Counted from the first letter of the stretch, positions 1 through 8,094 are shown. The stretch: DNA of 64,000 nucleotides from Rhizorhabdus sp049889055 (GCF_049889055.1 NZ_JBLTWO010000008.1:62001-126000); one strand, 5' to 3'. Notes: generated from the sequence alone by a model not told the origin. Translations and numbers: made by a program.

Positions 1-639
1 GGCGTGATCTGCGAGATCCTCAACCCCGATGGTTCGATGGCGCGTCTCCCCGACCTGATCCCGTTCGCGCGCGAGCATGGGCTGAAGATTGGCACGATCC
101 GCGACCTGATCGCCTATCGCCGCCGCCACGATCATCTGGTCGAGCTGCGCGAGGAGATGCGCTTCGTCAGCGCCTGGGGCGGCGAATGGCGGATACAGAG
201 CTATCGCAACAAGGTCGGCGGAGCAGAGGTCGTGGCGCTCGTGAAGGGCAGGATCGATCCCGAAGCGCCCGTGCTCGTGCGCATGCACGTCCATTTTCCG
301 CTGGCCGATCTCTTCGCCGAAGAGGGCGATCGATCGGGCGTGCTGCGGGAAGCGATGGAGGCGATCGCGGCCGAGGGCAGCGGGGTCGTCGTGATCCTCA
401 ACTCGCCCGCGCCCGACCTCGTCGCCTGCATCATCCGCGCCCGGCGCGAGCGGCGCGAGGAAAGCAGCGGCCGGACGATGGCGCTGCGCGAATATGGGAT
501 CGGGGCACAGGTGCTGACCGACCTCGGCATCCACCGGATCGTCCTGCTCAGCAACAGCGATGCGAGCTTCGTCGGGCTCGACGGCTACGGCATCGAGATC
601 GTCGCGCACCGTGCATTGGGCGAGCCGAAAGGCGGCTGA
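1..639 (+). CDS. ribB: 3,4-dihydroxy-2-butanone 4-phosphate synthase, C-terminal part with a degenerate GTP cyclohydrolase II-like domain (5' truncated by window)
   Basis: The frame is open from the first base, so the start lies upstream of the window. Residues 1-40 match the end of the DHBP synthase (RibB) domain, with the typical CEILNPDG and IGTIRDLIAYR blocks. RibB turns ribulose 5-phosphate into the four-carbon precursor of riboflavin. The remaining 170 residues align in position with a GTP cyclohydrolase II (RibA) domain, but the zinc-binding cluster of three cysteines found in true RibA is absent. The second domain is therefore probably not catalytic for GTP, and a separate ribA would be needed. 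This RibB plus inactive RibA-like arrangement is common in Alphaproteobacteria. Family assignment is firm; the loss of RibA activity is inferred. Confidence 0.88.
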   Translation, partial: GVICEILNPDGSMARLPDLIPFAREHGLKIGTIRDLIAYRRRHDHLVELREEMRFVSAWGGEWRIQSYRNKVGGAEVVALVKGRIDPEAPVLVRMHVHFPLADLFAEEGDRSGVLREAMEAIAAEGSGVVVILNSPAPDLVACIIRARRERREESSGRTMALREYGIGAQVLTDLGIHRIVLLSNSDASFVGLDGYGIEIVAHRALGEPKGG

Positions 640-662
640 CGCGGCCTGCCTGATCGGCAACC

Positions 663-687
663 CTGTTAAGCTTGCAATCTTATACAG
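663..687. promoter_or_regulatory. Imperfect inverted repeat in the promoter region of the amidohydrolase gene
   Basis: CTGTTAAG and CTTATACAG flank an 8-base spacer, about 40 bases before the start codon at 728. The arms match except for one inserted base. The site could be an operator, but no regulator can be assigned from sequence. Confidence 0.25.
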
Positions 688-727
688 TTTATGAACTACT
701 CGGTGCTATCAGGAGGTTAGGAGAGCC

Positions 728-2464
728 ATGACCAACATTCTCATCCGGGGCGGCACCGTCGTCGACGGAACCGGCGCACCGGCGTATAAGGCCGACGTCC
801 GCATCGGCGGCAAGACGATCATTGAGATCGGCCAGAATCTGGAGCCTGCGTCCGGCGACAAGGTCGTCGACGCCAGCGACTGCATCGTCTCCCCGGGCTT
901 TATCGAGCCGCATACCCATATGGACGCGGTGATGTGGTGGCAGCCGAGCCTCGACCCGCTGCCCGGCTATGGCGTGACCACGGTGGTCATCGGCAATTGC
1001 GGCTTCACCGCAGCGCCGATCCACGAGGAGCGCGAGGTGCAGCGGGAGATGGTGAAGATCTTTACCTTCTTCGAGGAGGTGCCCGAGCAGCCCTTCTTCG
1101 ACCTCCTGCCGTGGGACTGGCGCAGCTGGTCCGAATATAGCGCGTCGATCGCGAAAAATTGTCCGACGGCAGCGAACATCGCGGGCTATGCCGGGCATAT
1201 CGCGATCCGCCTGGCGGCTATGGGAATGGACGCCTGGACCCGCGCCGCGACCCCCGAGGAAATCCGGAAGATGTGCGCGCTGCTCGAGGACGCGCTCGAC
1301 GCGGGCGCGCTGGGCATGTCGTCCAACCTGATGGACCATGACAGCCAGGATCGCGCGGTGCCAAGCCTCGTCGCCGACGATGCCGAATGGTCGGCGCTGA
1401 TCGGCGTGCTGGCGAGCCGTCCGGGTACCCAGCTGCAGGTCATCCTCGACACCTTCTTCCGTCTGAAGGCGCCCGAGCAGATGGAGCGGCTCGGCAATCT
1501 CTGCCGTGGACGCGGCGTCCGCGTGCAGATGGCGGGCGCGGGCGGCCTGCTGCGTTTCCAGGATTCGATCCGCGACCGCATGTGGGAAATCACCGCAAAG
1601 CAGAAGGAAGAGGGCCTCGATTTCTGGCCGAGCTTCGCGCACGTTCCGCCGACGACCGCGCTCAACTTCTTCAGCACCTCGTCCTTCGCCCAGGCGAACG
1701 AATATGTCTGGCACGAGGTCGTGCAGGCCGAGACGGTCGAGGCAAAGCTCGCCCTGCTCAATGACCCGGACTTCCGGGCGCGGGCTCGCGACAGCTGGGA
1801 CAACAAGGCGTTCAAACAGTCGCTCGTCGCTAATCCGCACATGATGCTGCTGCTCGATTCCGAGACCGGTGCCGGCCCGCTGGGCCTCAGCCTCAAGGAT
1901 CTGGCCGAGCAGCGCGGCGTCCATCCGTCCGATGCGCTCGCCGACTGGGTCATCGCCAATGGGCTCAACTCGATCGTCAACCGTATGCCGCACCCGATGG
2001 CGCATGAGCAGACGCTGCAGATGCTCAAGGACGACAAGACCGTCGCGAACATCTCGGACGCGGGCGCCCACGGCCAGATGCTCTGCGGCGGCGGCGAAAA
2101 TATCCTGTTGCTGACCCAGTTCATGCGCCAGCAGGAACTGACCCTGGAAGAAGCGATCCATGTCCAGACGGGCAAGCAGGCGGGCCATTTCAACTTCGCC
2201 GATCGCGGCGTGCTGAAGCCCGGCTATCGCGCCGACGTCACGGTGTTCAAGCTCGACGAGATCGAGGCGCGGCCGCTCAAGCGCGTCTTCGACGTGCCCG
2301 ACGGCAAGGGCGGCATGACCTGGCGCTTCACCCGCGACGCGGCGCCGATGCGTCTCACGCTGGTGAACGGCGTGCCGACCTTCGAAAACGGCGCGTTCAC
2401 CGGGGCCCTGCCGGGCGAGATGGTGGGGCCGCAACTCCCTAAGGTCGAGGAAGTGGCGGCCTGA
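728..2464 (+). CDS. N-acyl-D-amino-acid deacylase / D-aminoacylase family amidohydrolase
   Basis: A 578-residue zinc amidohydrolase of the D-aminoacylase/dihydroorotase-like superfamily (Amidohydro_3). It has the N-terminal beta-sandwich strand ILIRGGTVVDGTG, the HxH metal motif in EPHTHMD near residue 61, the GNCGF block that supplies the bridging cysteine in D-aminoacylases, and the late catalytic aspartate in SDAGAH. The C terminus returns to the beta-sandwich (GYRADVTVF). Family members hydrolyse N-acyl-D-amino acids or related cyclic amides in the cytoplasm. An AGGAGG-like site precedes the ATG. A Coq4-family gene follows after 23 bases and is probably co-transcribed. The substrate is not known; many sphingomonad paralogues sit in aromatic or terpenoid catabolic clusters. 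Confidence 0.9.
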   Translation: MTNILIRGGTVVDGTGAPAYKADVRIGGKTIIEIGQNLEPASGDKVVDASDCIVSPGFIEPHTHMDAVMWWQPSLDPLPGYGVTTVVIGNCGFTAAPIHEEREVQREMVKIFTFFEEVPEQPFFDLLPWDWRSWSEYSASIAKNCPTAANIAGYAGHIAIRLAAMGMDAWTRAATPEEIRKMCALLEDALDAGALGMSSNLMDHDSQDRAVPSLVADDAEWSALIGVLASRPGTQLQVILDTFFRLKAPEQMERLGNLCRGRGVRVQMAGAGGLLRFQDSIRDRMWEITAKQKEEGLDFWPSFAHVPPTTALNFFSTSSFAQANEYVWHEVVQAETVEAKLALLNDPDFRARARDSWDNKAFKQSLVANPHMMLLLDSETGAGPLGLSLKDLAEQRGVHPSDALADWVIANGLNSIVNRMPHPMAHEQTLQMLKDDKTVANISDAGAHGQMLCGGGENILLLTQFMRQQELTLEEAIHVQTGKQAGHFNFADRGVLKPGYRADVTVFKLDEIEARPLKRVFDVPDGKGGMTWRFTRDAAPMRLTLVNGVPTFENGAFTGALPGEMVGPQLPKVEEVAA

Positions 2465-2487
2465 GAGCCGAAACGAGGAGGAAGAGG

Positions 2488-3357
2488 ATGACGGAAGACG
2501 ATCTTCCCTATCTGCAGCGTGGTCGCCAGAAGGTCGAGACGACCAGCAGCGCGCTGATCAGCTCGTCAAAATATCTGAGCGACTATCGCATCCGCGAGTG
2601 GGTCGTGACGCAGAGCCTGCGCAAGAATGGACGCGACTATCCGCCGACTTTCGGCATTCCGATGCTGATCGAGGCGGTGCGCGAGGTGCAGGACCATGAG
2701 CGGATCGAGGAGCTGTTCAACGAGGCGCGCAAGGACTGGCCCGAGTTCGACAAATGGCTCGATGAGCGCTGGCTGTCGCGTTTGCGCCGCGACGACATGA
2801 AGTCCTGCCCGGAAGGGTCTATCGGCGGCATCTGGTACAAGCAGCTGGTCGGCGCCCAGATGGAGGTAGACATCATTCCGAGCTTCGAGCCGCGCTCGAG
2901 CTTCGAATATTTCTTCCTGCGCGGCGTCCAGATCCACGACTTCATGCACATATTGAGCGGCGGCGGGTTCGACGGCCTCGGCGAGATCATGCCGGCCTTC
3001 CTGAAATACGGTAATCTCTTCCGCCATTTCAACGCCGAGCTGGCCGGGCTGCTCAATGTGCAGAATACGCTGCTGACCATCCCGATGTTCATGCGCGGGC
3101 CGCTTCACTACCCCGCGCTGTTCCCGAAGATGTGGGACCTTGCCCATTATGCGCTGAAGGTGGGCGAGCGGTCCGATCCGCTGTTCCTCCCGCGCTACGA
3201 GGATTGGCTCGATCTTCCGCTGGAGGAGGCAAGGCGCAAATTCGGGGTGCGCGGGGCGCGGACGATCGACACGTCGCGCGAGTCCGACTTCTTCAACGAG
3301 TTCACGACCAGCTATGAGCCCGACCCGCCCGAGCGCGACGCGATCGCCGCCGAATAG
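2488..3357 (+). CDS. Coq4 family protein
   Basis: A 289-residue protein with the Coq4 metal motif: H150, D151, H154 and E166 in the exact HDxxH-x11-E spacing. Coq4 of mitochondria and Alphaproteobacteria acts in ubiquinone biosynthesis at ring carbon C1. Here the gene follows an amidohydrolase in an apparent operon and is not beside other ubi genes, so it may be a catabolic paralogue acting on another substituted ring rather than the housekeeping enzyme. It has no signal peptide or obvious membrane segment. A good ribosome-binding site (GAGGAGGAAGAGG) precedes the ATG. A strong terminator follows. Family assignment rests on the motif and overall length; the reaction in this context is unknown. 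Confidence 0.82.
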   Translation: MTEDDLPYLQRGRQKVETTSSALISSSKYLSDYRIREWVVTQSLRKNGRDYPPTFGIPMLIEAVREVQDHERIEELFNEARKDWPEFDKWLDERWLSRLRRDDMKSCPEGSIGGIWYKQLVGAQMEVDIIPSFEPRSSFEYFFLRGVQIHDFMHILSGGGFDGLGEIMPAFLKYGNLFRHFNAELAGLLNVQNTLLTIPMFMRGPLHYPALFPKMWDLAHYALKVGERSDPLFLPRYEDWLDLPLEEARRKFGVRGARTIDTSRESDFFNEFTTSYEPDPPERDAIAAE

Positions 3358-3387
3358 GATCGGATCGCAGACCGACCGGAAATCAAT

Positions 3388-3416
3388 GGCCCCCCGCTTC
3401 GGCAGGGGGCCTTTTT
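3388..3416 (+). terminator. Rho-independent terminator after the Coq4-family gene
   Basis: Perfect 7-bp stem GGCCCCC / GGGGGCC with a 10-base loop, followed at once by five T. It lies between the convergent Coq4-family and DapA-like genes and fits termination of the plus-strand operon. Confidence 0.88.
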
Positions 3417-3417
3417 C

Positions 3418-4335
3418 TTACCAGCCCTCGATCTCGGCCAGGCCGATCTCCTCGACCACCGCCAGCGCGCGTTGCAGCGCTTCGGGCTCCGAAGGGAGGC
3501 GTGGTGGGCGGGGATGTCCGCCGGCCATGCCGAAATGTTCGAGCAGCGCCTTGGTGACGCGGATGCCGCCATTGCCGTACAGCGCGAGGAACAGCCGCAT
3601 CAGCTTTCCCCAGCGCTCCAGGAAGGCGACATTGTCGCCGCTGCGGGCGGCGGCGATCACGCTGGCGCACAGGCGCGGCGCCATATTGCCCTCGGATGTC
3701 AGGAAGCCATGTGCGCCGAAGGCGAAGGCGAGGGGGGCGTTGTGCGGCCCGCCGACACAGATGTCGATCCGATCACCCAGCGCATCGGACAGCGTGCGAA
3801 GATAATTGGGGTCCTGGTGGCTGATGTTGAGGCCGATCAGCTGCGGGTGGCGCTCGAACAACGCGATGATCACCGGCGCCGGGATGACATAGCCCACCGA
3901 CTGGTGGGTGGACAGGACCGACGGAATGTCGCTGTTCGACAGAACCTCGTCGAAATAGCGGTCGAGTTCGGCGGGGGTCGGCACATGGCCATGGCCGACG
4001 TCGAGCGAATAGACCTGAGCGGCGTCGACACCGGCCCGCTTCGCCTTGTCGAGAAAGGCGATCATCTGGCGCGCGGTGCGCGGCTCGACGCCCATCGCCC
4101 GGATCGGCGAGCGGCCCTTGAGCTCATCGCTGGCGATGGCTAGCAAGCGTTCGGTTTCCTCGTCGGACAGCGTATAGCCCTCGCCACTGCCACCGCCGCC
4201 GACATAGACCCCGACGCCCGCATCGCTGAGCTTGCGCAGGTGGCGGCGGAAGGCGGCTTCGTCAATCGCGCCATCGGCCGTGAAGGGCGTGATGCTGATC
4301 GTAAAGGTCTGATAGCGGGCCAGATCGGCGCCCAT
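3418..4335 (-). CDS. Dihydrodipicolinate synthase/N-acetylneuraminate lyase family protein lacking the Schiff-base lysine
   Basis: A 305-residue TIM-barrel protein of the DapA/NAL family, recognised by overall length, the SITPFTADGAID start, the GGGGSGEGYTLS block replacing the usual GTTGE region, and the strand order. In active family members a lysine in an IxGIK motif forms a Schiff base with pyruvate, and a tyrosine in a YN(x)P motif assists. Here the corresponding segments read LIGLN (N170) and VLSTHQ (S142), so both residues are missing. It is therefore unlikely to be a classical class I aldolase or lyase. It could be a hydratase, isomerase or binding protein. It is divergent from the GntR regulator gene, which probably controls it. 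Confidence 0.82.
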   Translation of the reverse strand: MGADLARYQTFTISITPFTADGAIDEAAFRRHLRKLSDAGVGVYVGGGGSGEGYTLSDEETERLLAIASDELKGRSPIRAMGVEPRTARQMIAFLDKAKRAGVDAAQVYSLDVGHGHVPTPAELDRYFDEVLSNSDIPSVLSTHQSVGYVIPAPVIIALFERHPQLIGLNISHQDPNYLRTLSDALGDRIDICVGGPHNAPLAFAFGAHGFLTSEGNMAPRLCASVIAAARSGDNVAFLERWGKLMRLFLALYGNGGIRVTKALLEHFGMAGGHPRPPRLPSEPEALQRALAVVEEIGLAEIEGW

Positions 4336-4347
4336 CCTGTCTCTCCT

Positions 4348-4364
4348 GTTATTTGTAACGGTTA
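4348..4364. promoter_or_regulatory. Candidate GntR operator between the DapA-like gene and the GntR gene
   Basis: GTTATTTGTAACGGTTA holds two overlapping dyads, GTTA-tttg-TAAC and TAAC-g-GTTA, just 12 bases upstream of the DapA-like start codon in the divergent intergenic region. Autoregulation from such a site is usual for FadR-subfamily regulators. The assignment is inferred from position. Confidence 0.4.
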
Positions 4365-4469
4365 TACGGGTTGTTGTTGCAAAGATTGGAACGAAACCTA
4401 TTGCTGATCTTCAGAGGGAGAGCCCTCCGCGCGGAGCGCGCGGACCAGTTGGAGGCACCGAACCTGACT

Positions 4470-5246
4470 ATGACCGTATCGGGCAAGAAGCGGCTGCGGC
4501 AGCCGCGTCTCGCGGAGATTGTCGCCTCTTCGCTGCGCGCGCGCATCCTCTCGGGAGCACTCGGCGATGGCGACCTTCTGCCCAAACAAGACGAATTACT
4601 CACCGAGTTCGGCGTCAGCCCGCCCTGCATCCGCGAGGCGTTCCGCATCCTCGAGACCGAAGGCCTGATCACCGTGATCCGCGGCAATGTCGGCGGCGCC
4701 GTCATTCATGTGCCCAAGCCTTCGACAGCTGCCTATATGCTGGGTCTGGTTCTGCAGGCGCGCAAGGTGCCGCTGATCGACCTGGTCGATGCGATGCGCC
4801 TGCTCGAACCGGCCTGTGCCGCGCAGGCGGCGCGACGCACCGATCGCGCGACGACGGTCCTGCCGAAGCTCCGCGCCAACATCGATGCCAGCCTCGCGGC
4901 CGTCGACGATCCGAGCACCTTCATCGGGCTCGCGCGCGCCTTCCACACCGAACTCGTGTCGGGCTGCGGCAATGAGACGATGAGCCTCGTCGTGGGCGCG
5001 CTCGAAAAGCTCTGGTCGGCGCAGGTCGACGAACTCGCGCTCAACAAGTCGGTCCATGGCACTTTCGCCGACCGCTCGGTGCGGCTCTCGCTGGCGCAGG
5101 AGCATGAGCGCATCTATCGGGCGATCGCCGAAGGCGACCCGCTGACCGCCGAGCGCGCGATCCGCGAGCATTATACCGGCGGTGGCGAGCGTCGACACGG
5201 CTTCGACACCGGCATCACCGTGATCGCGGAATCGCTCAAGCCCTGA
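4470..5246 (+). CDS. GntR family transcriptional regulator, FadR/FCD subfamily
   Basis: 258 residues from the ATG at 4470. The N-terminal winged helix-turn-helix (LRARILSGALGDGDLLPKQ, then the recognition part with SPPCIREAFRILETEGLI) is followed by an all-helical FCD effector domain with the usual metal-ligand pattern. FadR-subfamily members sense small organic acids and repress adjacent catabolic genes. The frame is open for 33 codons before 4470, but the segment without regulator homology is best left out. A GGAGG lies 14 bases before the ATG, a rather long spacing, so the exact start is not certain. It is divergent from the DapA-like gene and probably regulates it. Confidence 0.87.
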   Translation: MTVSGKKRLRQPRLAEIVASSLRARILSGALGDGDLLPKQDELLTEFGVSPPCIREAFRILETEGLITVIRGNVGGAVIHVPKPSTAAYMLGLVLQARKVPLIDLVDAMRLLEPACAAQAARRTDRATTVLPKLRANIDASLAAVDDPSTFIGLARAFHTELVSGCGNETMSLVVGALEKLWSAQVDELALNKSVHGTFADRSVRLSLAQEHERIYRAIAEGDPLTAERAIREHYTGGGERRHGFDTGITVIAESLKP

Positions 5247-5269
5247 TCGCTTGCCCCCCGGGGCCATGC

Positions 5270-5851
5270 TCAGAGATCCAGGTCGGTCACGGTGTCGGCC
5301 ACCGACACGCGTGGGCGCGGTCCGGCGGGTTCGGCGATGGTACCGATCAGGATGACTCCGGCGACCCTTTCACCGTCGGTCAGGCCGAGCAGGGCGGTGG
5401 CGTCCGCGTCATAGGCATGCCAGCCGGTCAGCCATTGGGCGCCATAGCCCAGTGCATGGGCACCATTGACTAGGTTCATGCAGACGGCGCCGGCCGATAG
5501 CCATTGCTCCCATTCGGGGACCTTGTGGCCCGGCGTCGCCTTCGACACGACCACGACAGCCAGTGGGGCCGATGCCAGCTTGCGCGTGCTGACACGCGTC
5601 TTGGCGGCGTCCTCGCGCGTCTCGACGATCTCCATCAGGCGCTCGACCCAGCGCGCTTTGCTTGCGCCGGCGATGCGGATCAGGCGCCACGGCGCGAGAC
5701 GGCCATGATCGGGGACGCGCAGCGCAATCTCGAACAGGCGGGCGCTCTCATCTGCGTCGGGGCCGGGTGCGACGAGCGCATCGGGAAGCGGGGAGCGACG
5801 GGTGGCGAGCATTTCGCTTGCGTCACCTGTTGCGGCGATGGCGGTGGCCAT
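5270..5851 (-). CDS. Nitroreductase family protein (YdjA-like)
   Basis: A 193-residue FMN-dependent nitroreductase-fold protein. The RRSPLPDALVAPGP start, the VPDHGRLAPWRLI block near residue 45 and the C-terminal LIGTIAEPAGPRPR are typical of the small YdjA subgroup, which uses NAD(P)H to reduce nitro compounds or activated double bonds. The ATG at 5851 is chosen because GAGGAG precedes it; an in-frame start six codons upstream lacks one. A 16-bp AT-rich dyad (5889-5904) lies 38 bases upstream. The gene converges on the GntR gene with only 23 bases between them. The physiological substrate is unknown. Confidence 0.88.
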   Translation of the reverse strand: MATAIAATGDASEMLATRRSPLPDALVAPGPDADESARLFEIALRVPDHGRLAPWRLIRIAGASKARWVERLMEIVETREDAAKTRVSTRKLASAPLAVVVVSKATPGHKVPEWEQWLSAGAVCMNLVNGAHALGYGAQWLTGWHAYDADATALLGLTDGERVAGVILIGTIAEPAGPRPRVSVADTVTDLDL

Positions 5852-5888
5852 GATGTTTTCTCCTCTCACCGATTCTCTGTACTATCTA

Positions 5889-5904
5889 TCTTTATAAGTA
5901 AAGA
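5889..5904. promoter_or_regulatory. AT-rich operator-like dyad upstream of the nitroreductase gene
   Basis: TCTTTA-TAAG-TAAAGA is a perfect 6-4-6 inverted repeat 38 bases before the start codon. It has the same architecture as dyads at 5993 and 21573 and resembles one at 22819. Confidence 0.45.
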
Positions 5905-5992
5905 AGCATGGGAGAGGCTGCCAGCGCCGAAGCGAGGCGGAGGATATGTTGGCTCATGGCTGCCAATGTTGACTCCAAACCATGGCTGTGCC

Positions 5993-6008
5993 TATCTTAT
6001 ATAAGATA
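5993..6008. promoter_or_regulatory. Perfect 16-bp palindrome in the divergent promoter region
   Basis: TATCTTATATAAGATA is fully self-complementary and sits in the 270-base gap between the nitroreductase gene and the small gene that precedes lysR. Centre-to-centre distance to the 5889 dyad is 104 bases, about ten helical turns, which would allow looping by one regulator. The binding protein is unknown; the adjacent LysR is one candidate. Confidence 0.5.
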
Positions 6009-6124
6009 ACGATATTGTCGCTGGTATCAGCAATTGGTCGGGGCGGCTCTGGAAGGCCCGTCACGGCGCAAGCCCCGCAGCTGCAAGGTGCAGAGGCAGG
6101 CGGGGCAGACATTGGAGGGGATTG

Positions 6125-6430
6125 ATGGAGGGATCGATTCTGCGTTTTGCCGATGTCCGTCTTGGACAGCCTGTGCCGCTCGTCGAGCGCGATGGCTCGG
6201 CGGGTTCGCTTGCCGAGCGGATCTGCGACATGGTCCGGTCCTGGTCGGGCACGGCCTCGGCCTCGCTGGTGTCCATGCAGGAGGAGCAGGCGGAGGCCAT
6301 GGGCGAGCCGCTGGCCGCTTCGGTGGTCGGACGCCATCTCGGCGGCAGCAACCGCGCCGATGTCGAGGTGCTTATGCGGTCGAGCGAGATCGCCCGCACC
6401 CGCGCCGTCGTCCGTGTCACACTGGCCTGA
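6125..6430 (+). CDS. Hypothetical small protein upstream of the LysR gene
   Basis: 101 residues, not recognised. The start is well supported by GGAGGGG placed a few bases before the ATG, and codon third positions are strongly G or C from end to end, as in neighbouring real genes. No signal peptide or membrane segment is visible. The C-terminal third (RADVEVLMRSSEIARTRAVVRV) loosely resembles the last strand of hotdog-fold thioesterases, but this is too weak for a call. The stop codon lies 4 bases before the lysR ATG, so the two are probably translated from one transcript. Confidence 0.55.
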   Translation: MEGSILRFADVRLGQPVPLVERDGSAGSLAERICDMVRSWSGTASASLVSMQEEQAEAMGEPLAASVVGRHLGGSNRADVEVLMRSSEIARTRAVVRVTLA

Positions 6431-6434
6431 TCCG

Positions 6435-7457
6435 ATGTACAAGGACCATGAAGCCGAAACGGCGCCGGTCACCCGTGCGCCCGCTGCATCGGGGACGACC
6501 TCCTCGCTCCAGCCGACGATCTCGAGCGGTGTCGCGACGCTGCGCACTTTGCGGATCGCCAAGCATTTTCCCTTCTTCCTCGCGGTTGCCGAGGAGCAGA
6601 ATCTTCACCGCGCGGCGGAACGGCTGAACATCGCCCAGTCGGCGCTGTCCCGACGGATAGCGGACCTGGAGCGCGAGCTGGGCGGGGTTGCCCTGTTCGA
6701 GCGGCAGGCGCGCGGCGTCGCCATCACCCAGGCGGGCCGCGAACTCGCCAAGGATGTGCGCCGCATCCTGATGTCGATCGAGGAGGCGGGCCGCCATGTG
6801 AAAAGCGTGGCGCTGGGCGATCGGGGCACCATCCGCGTCTCCTTCTCGGAAGCGATGCTGCGGCGGCCGATCCTGCCGCTGGTGCTGCGCGATTTCCGCA
6901 AGCTCTATCCCGAGGTCGATCTGCGCGCCTTCCCGCTGCCGTCGGACGCACAGCGGTCCCGGCTGGCCGCCGGAGAGATCGATGTCGCTTTCGTGATCGA
7001 TGAAAGCAGCGACCGCGACCAGTTTCATTCGGTGGCCATGGGCGAGGACAAGTTCGTGCTGGCACTGCCGGACGATCATCCGCTCGCCGCGCAACCGCAT
7101 GTCAGGTTGCGTGATATCGCCGGGGAGCCACTGCTCTGGCCGGCTCGGCATGTGTCGCCGCGCCTGTTCGACCGCATGATCGCCGCCTTCGATGCGCAGG
7201 GCGTCTCGCCCAATATCGCGGTCGAGGTCATGGCGGTCGACATCGCTTATGAACTGGCGGCGGCGCGGATCGGGCTGGGCGTGGTCACCGCCGCGCGGCC
7301 CGACCGGACCCCGCCGGGGATCGTACTGCGCGATATCGTCGATCTCGATCTGCCGCTGCCATTGTCGATGCTCTGGTCGTCCGCCAACGGGTCGGCGCTG
7401 GTCGGCAATTTCGTTGATCTGGTCCGCGCACGCCTCGCGGAGCCGGTGGACGCCTGA
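6435..7457 (+). CDS. LysR family transcriptional regulator
   Basis: 340 residues from the ATG at 6435. The N-terminal helix-turn-helix lies around residues 35-90 (FFLAVAEEQNLHRAAERLN, then AQSALSRRIADLERELG), followed by the periplasmic-binding-protein-like effector domain with the typical GTIRVSFSEA start and the VVTAARP segment near the end. The HTH is preceded by about 35 extra, poorly conserved residues. The codons upstream of 6435 in this frame overlap the small gene at 6125 and show no regulator homology. LysR proteins usually activate a neighbouring operon in response to a pathway metabolite; the AT-rich dyads at 5889 and 5993 are candidate sites. It converges tightly on the TetR gene. 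Confidence 0.9.
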   Translation: MYKDHEAETAPVTRAPAASGTTSSLQPTISSGVATLRTLRIAKHFPFFLAVAEEQNLHRAAERLNIAQSALSRRIADLERELGGVALFERQARGVAITQAGRELAKDVRRILMSIEEAGRHVKSVALGDRGTIRVSFSEAMLRRPILPLVLRDFRKLYPEVDLRAFPLPSDAQRSRLAAGEIDVAFVIDESSDRDQFHSVAMGEDKFVLALPDDHPLAAQPHVRLRDIAGEPLLWPARHVSPRLFDRMIAAFDAQGVSPNIAVEVMAVDIAYELAAARIGLGVVTAARPDRTPPGIVLRDIVDLDLPLPLSMLWSSANGSALVGNFVDLVRARLAEPVDA

Positions 7458-7463
7458 CTCCGG

Positions 7464-8051
7464 TCAGGCAGCCAGAACGGCGCGCAAGATCGGTCGCATC
7501 CGATCGACCTCGGCCGCATCGGGACCGCGCCGTGCCAGCTGGCCCACGATCGACAGCGCGGCTTCGATATGGGTTCTCGCCTGCTCGATTTCGATCGACG
7601 GGCGGACTCCGCGCAACAGAGCGCTCAGCCGGTCGACCAGCGCCCGGCGCACCTGTTCGAGCTGCGATCGGTCGGTGGCGTCCATGTCGATGATGGTGGA
7701 CTGGAGCAGACCGATCACGGCGCCCTCGCGTAGCGCGCGGTCGACCAGGACGTCGGCCATGAGATCGATCGTCACCGCCTTCTCGCCTGCTGCCGACTCG
7801 ATCGCGTCGAGGGCGTCCACGGCGGCTGCCTCGAGCAGGGCGACCAATATCTCGGTCTTGCGGCTGAAATAGCGATAGATCGCCGGGCCGCTGATGCCGG
7901 AGGCGAGGGCGATCGCATCGATGCTCGCAGCGGCATAGCCGTGTTTCTGGAACATCTCGGATGCTGCCGACAGGATCAGCGAGCGCCGCGCCTCCCGCGT
8001 CATGCGCGTCCGCCGGGGAGCGGTGCCTTGCCGATTGTCGTCGTCGATCAT
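7464..8051 (-). CDS. TetR/AcrR family transcriptional regulator
   Basis: 195 residues. Residues 18-65 form the TetR helix-turn-helix (ILSAASEMFQKHGY, then ISGPAIYRYFSRKTEILV). The C-terminal ligand-binding region is helical and not informative. It is divergent from the P450 gene with a 67-base intergenic region holding a clear dyad (8083-8094), so autoregulation and repression of the P450-aminotransferase-PQQ dehydrogenase series is likely. It is convergent with the LysR gene and separated by only 6 bases, with no terminator visible between them. Confidence 0.9.
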   Translation of the reverse strand: MIDDDNRQGTAPRRTRMTREARRSLILSAASEMFQKHGYAAASIDAIALASGISGPAIYRYFSRKTEILVALLEAAAVDALDAIESAAGEKAVTIDLMADVLVDRALREGAVIGLLQSTIIDMDATDRSQLEQVRRALVDRLSALLRGVRPSIEIEQARTHIEAALSIVGQLARRGPDAAEVDRMRPILRAVLAA

Positions 8052-8082
8052 CGCGATCCCCCTAGCGGAGCTGTTCTGAAAA

Positions 8083-8094
8083 CGCTAGTTAGCG
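8083..8094. promoter_or_regulatory. Candidate TetR operator between the TetR and P450 genes
   Basis: CGCTA-GT-TAGCG is a perfect dyad inside the larger quasi-palindrome AACGCTAGTTAGCGATCGTT (8081-8100). It overlaps where the promoter of the P450 gene should be, 20-40 bases before its start codon. Confidence 0.5.

Noticed and set aside
689..2434. Long open frame on the minus strand opposite the amidohydrolase
   Set aside because: No recognisable protein features. The plus strand encodes a complete enzyme with catalytic motifs. Long antisense frames are expected in G/C-ending coding DNA.
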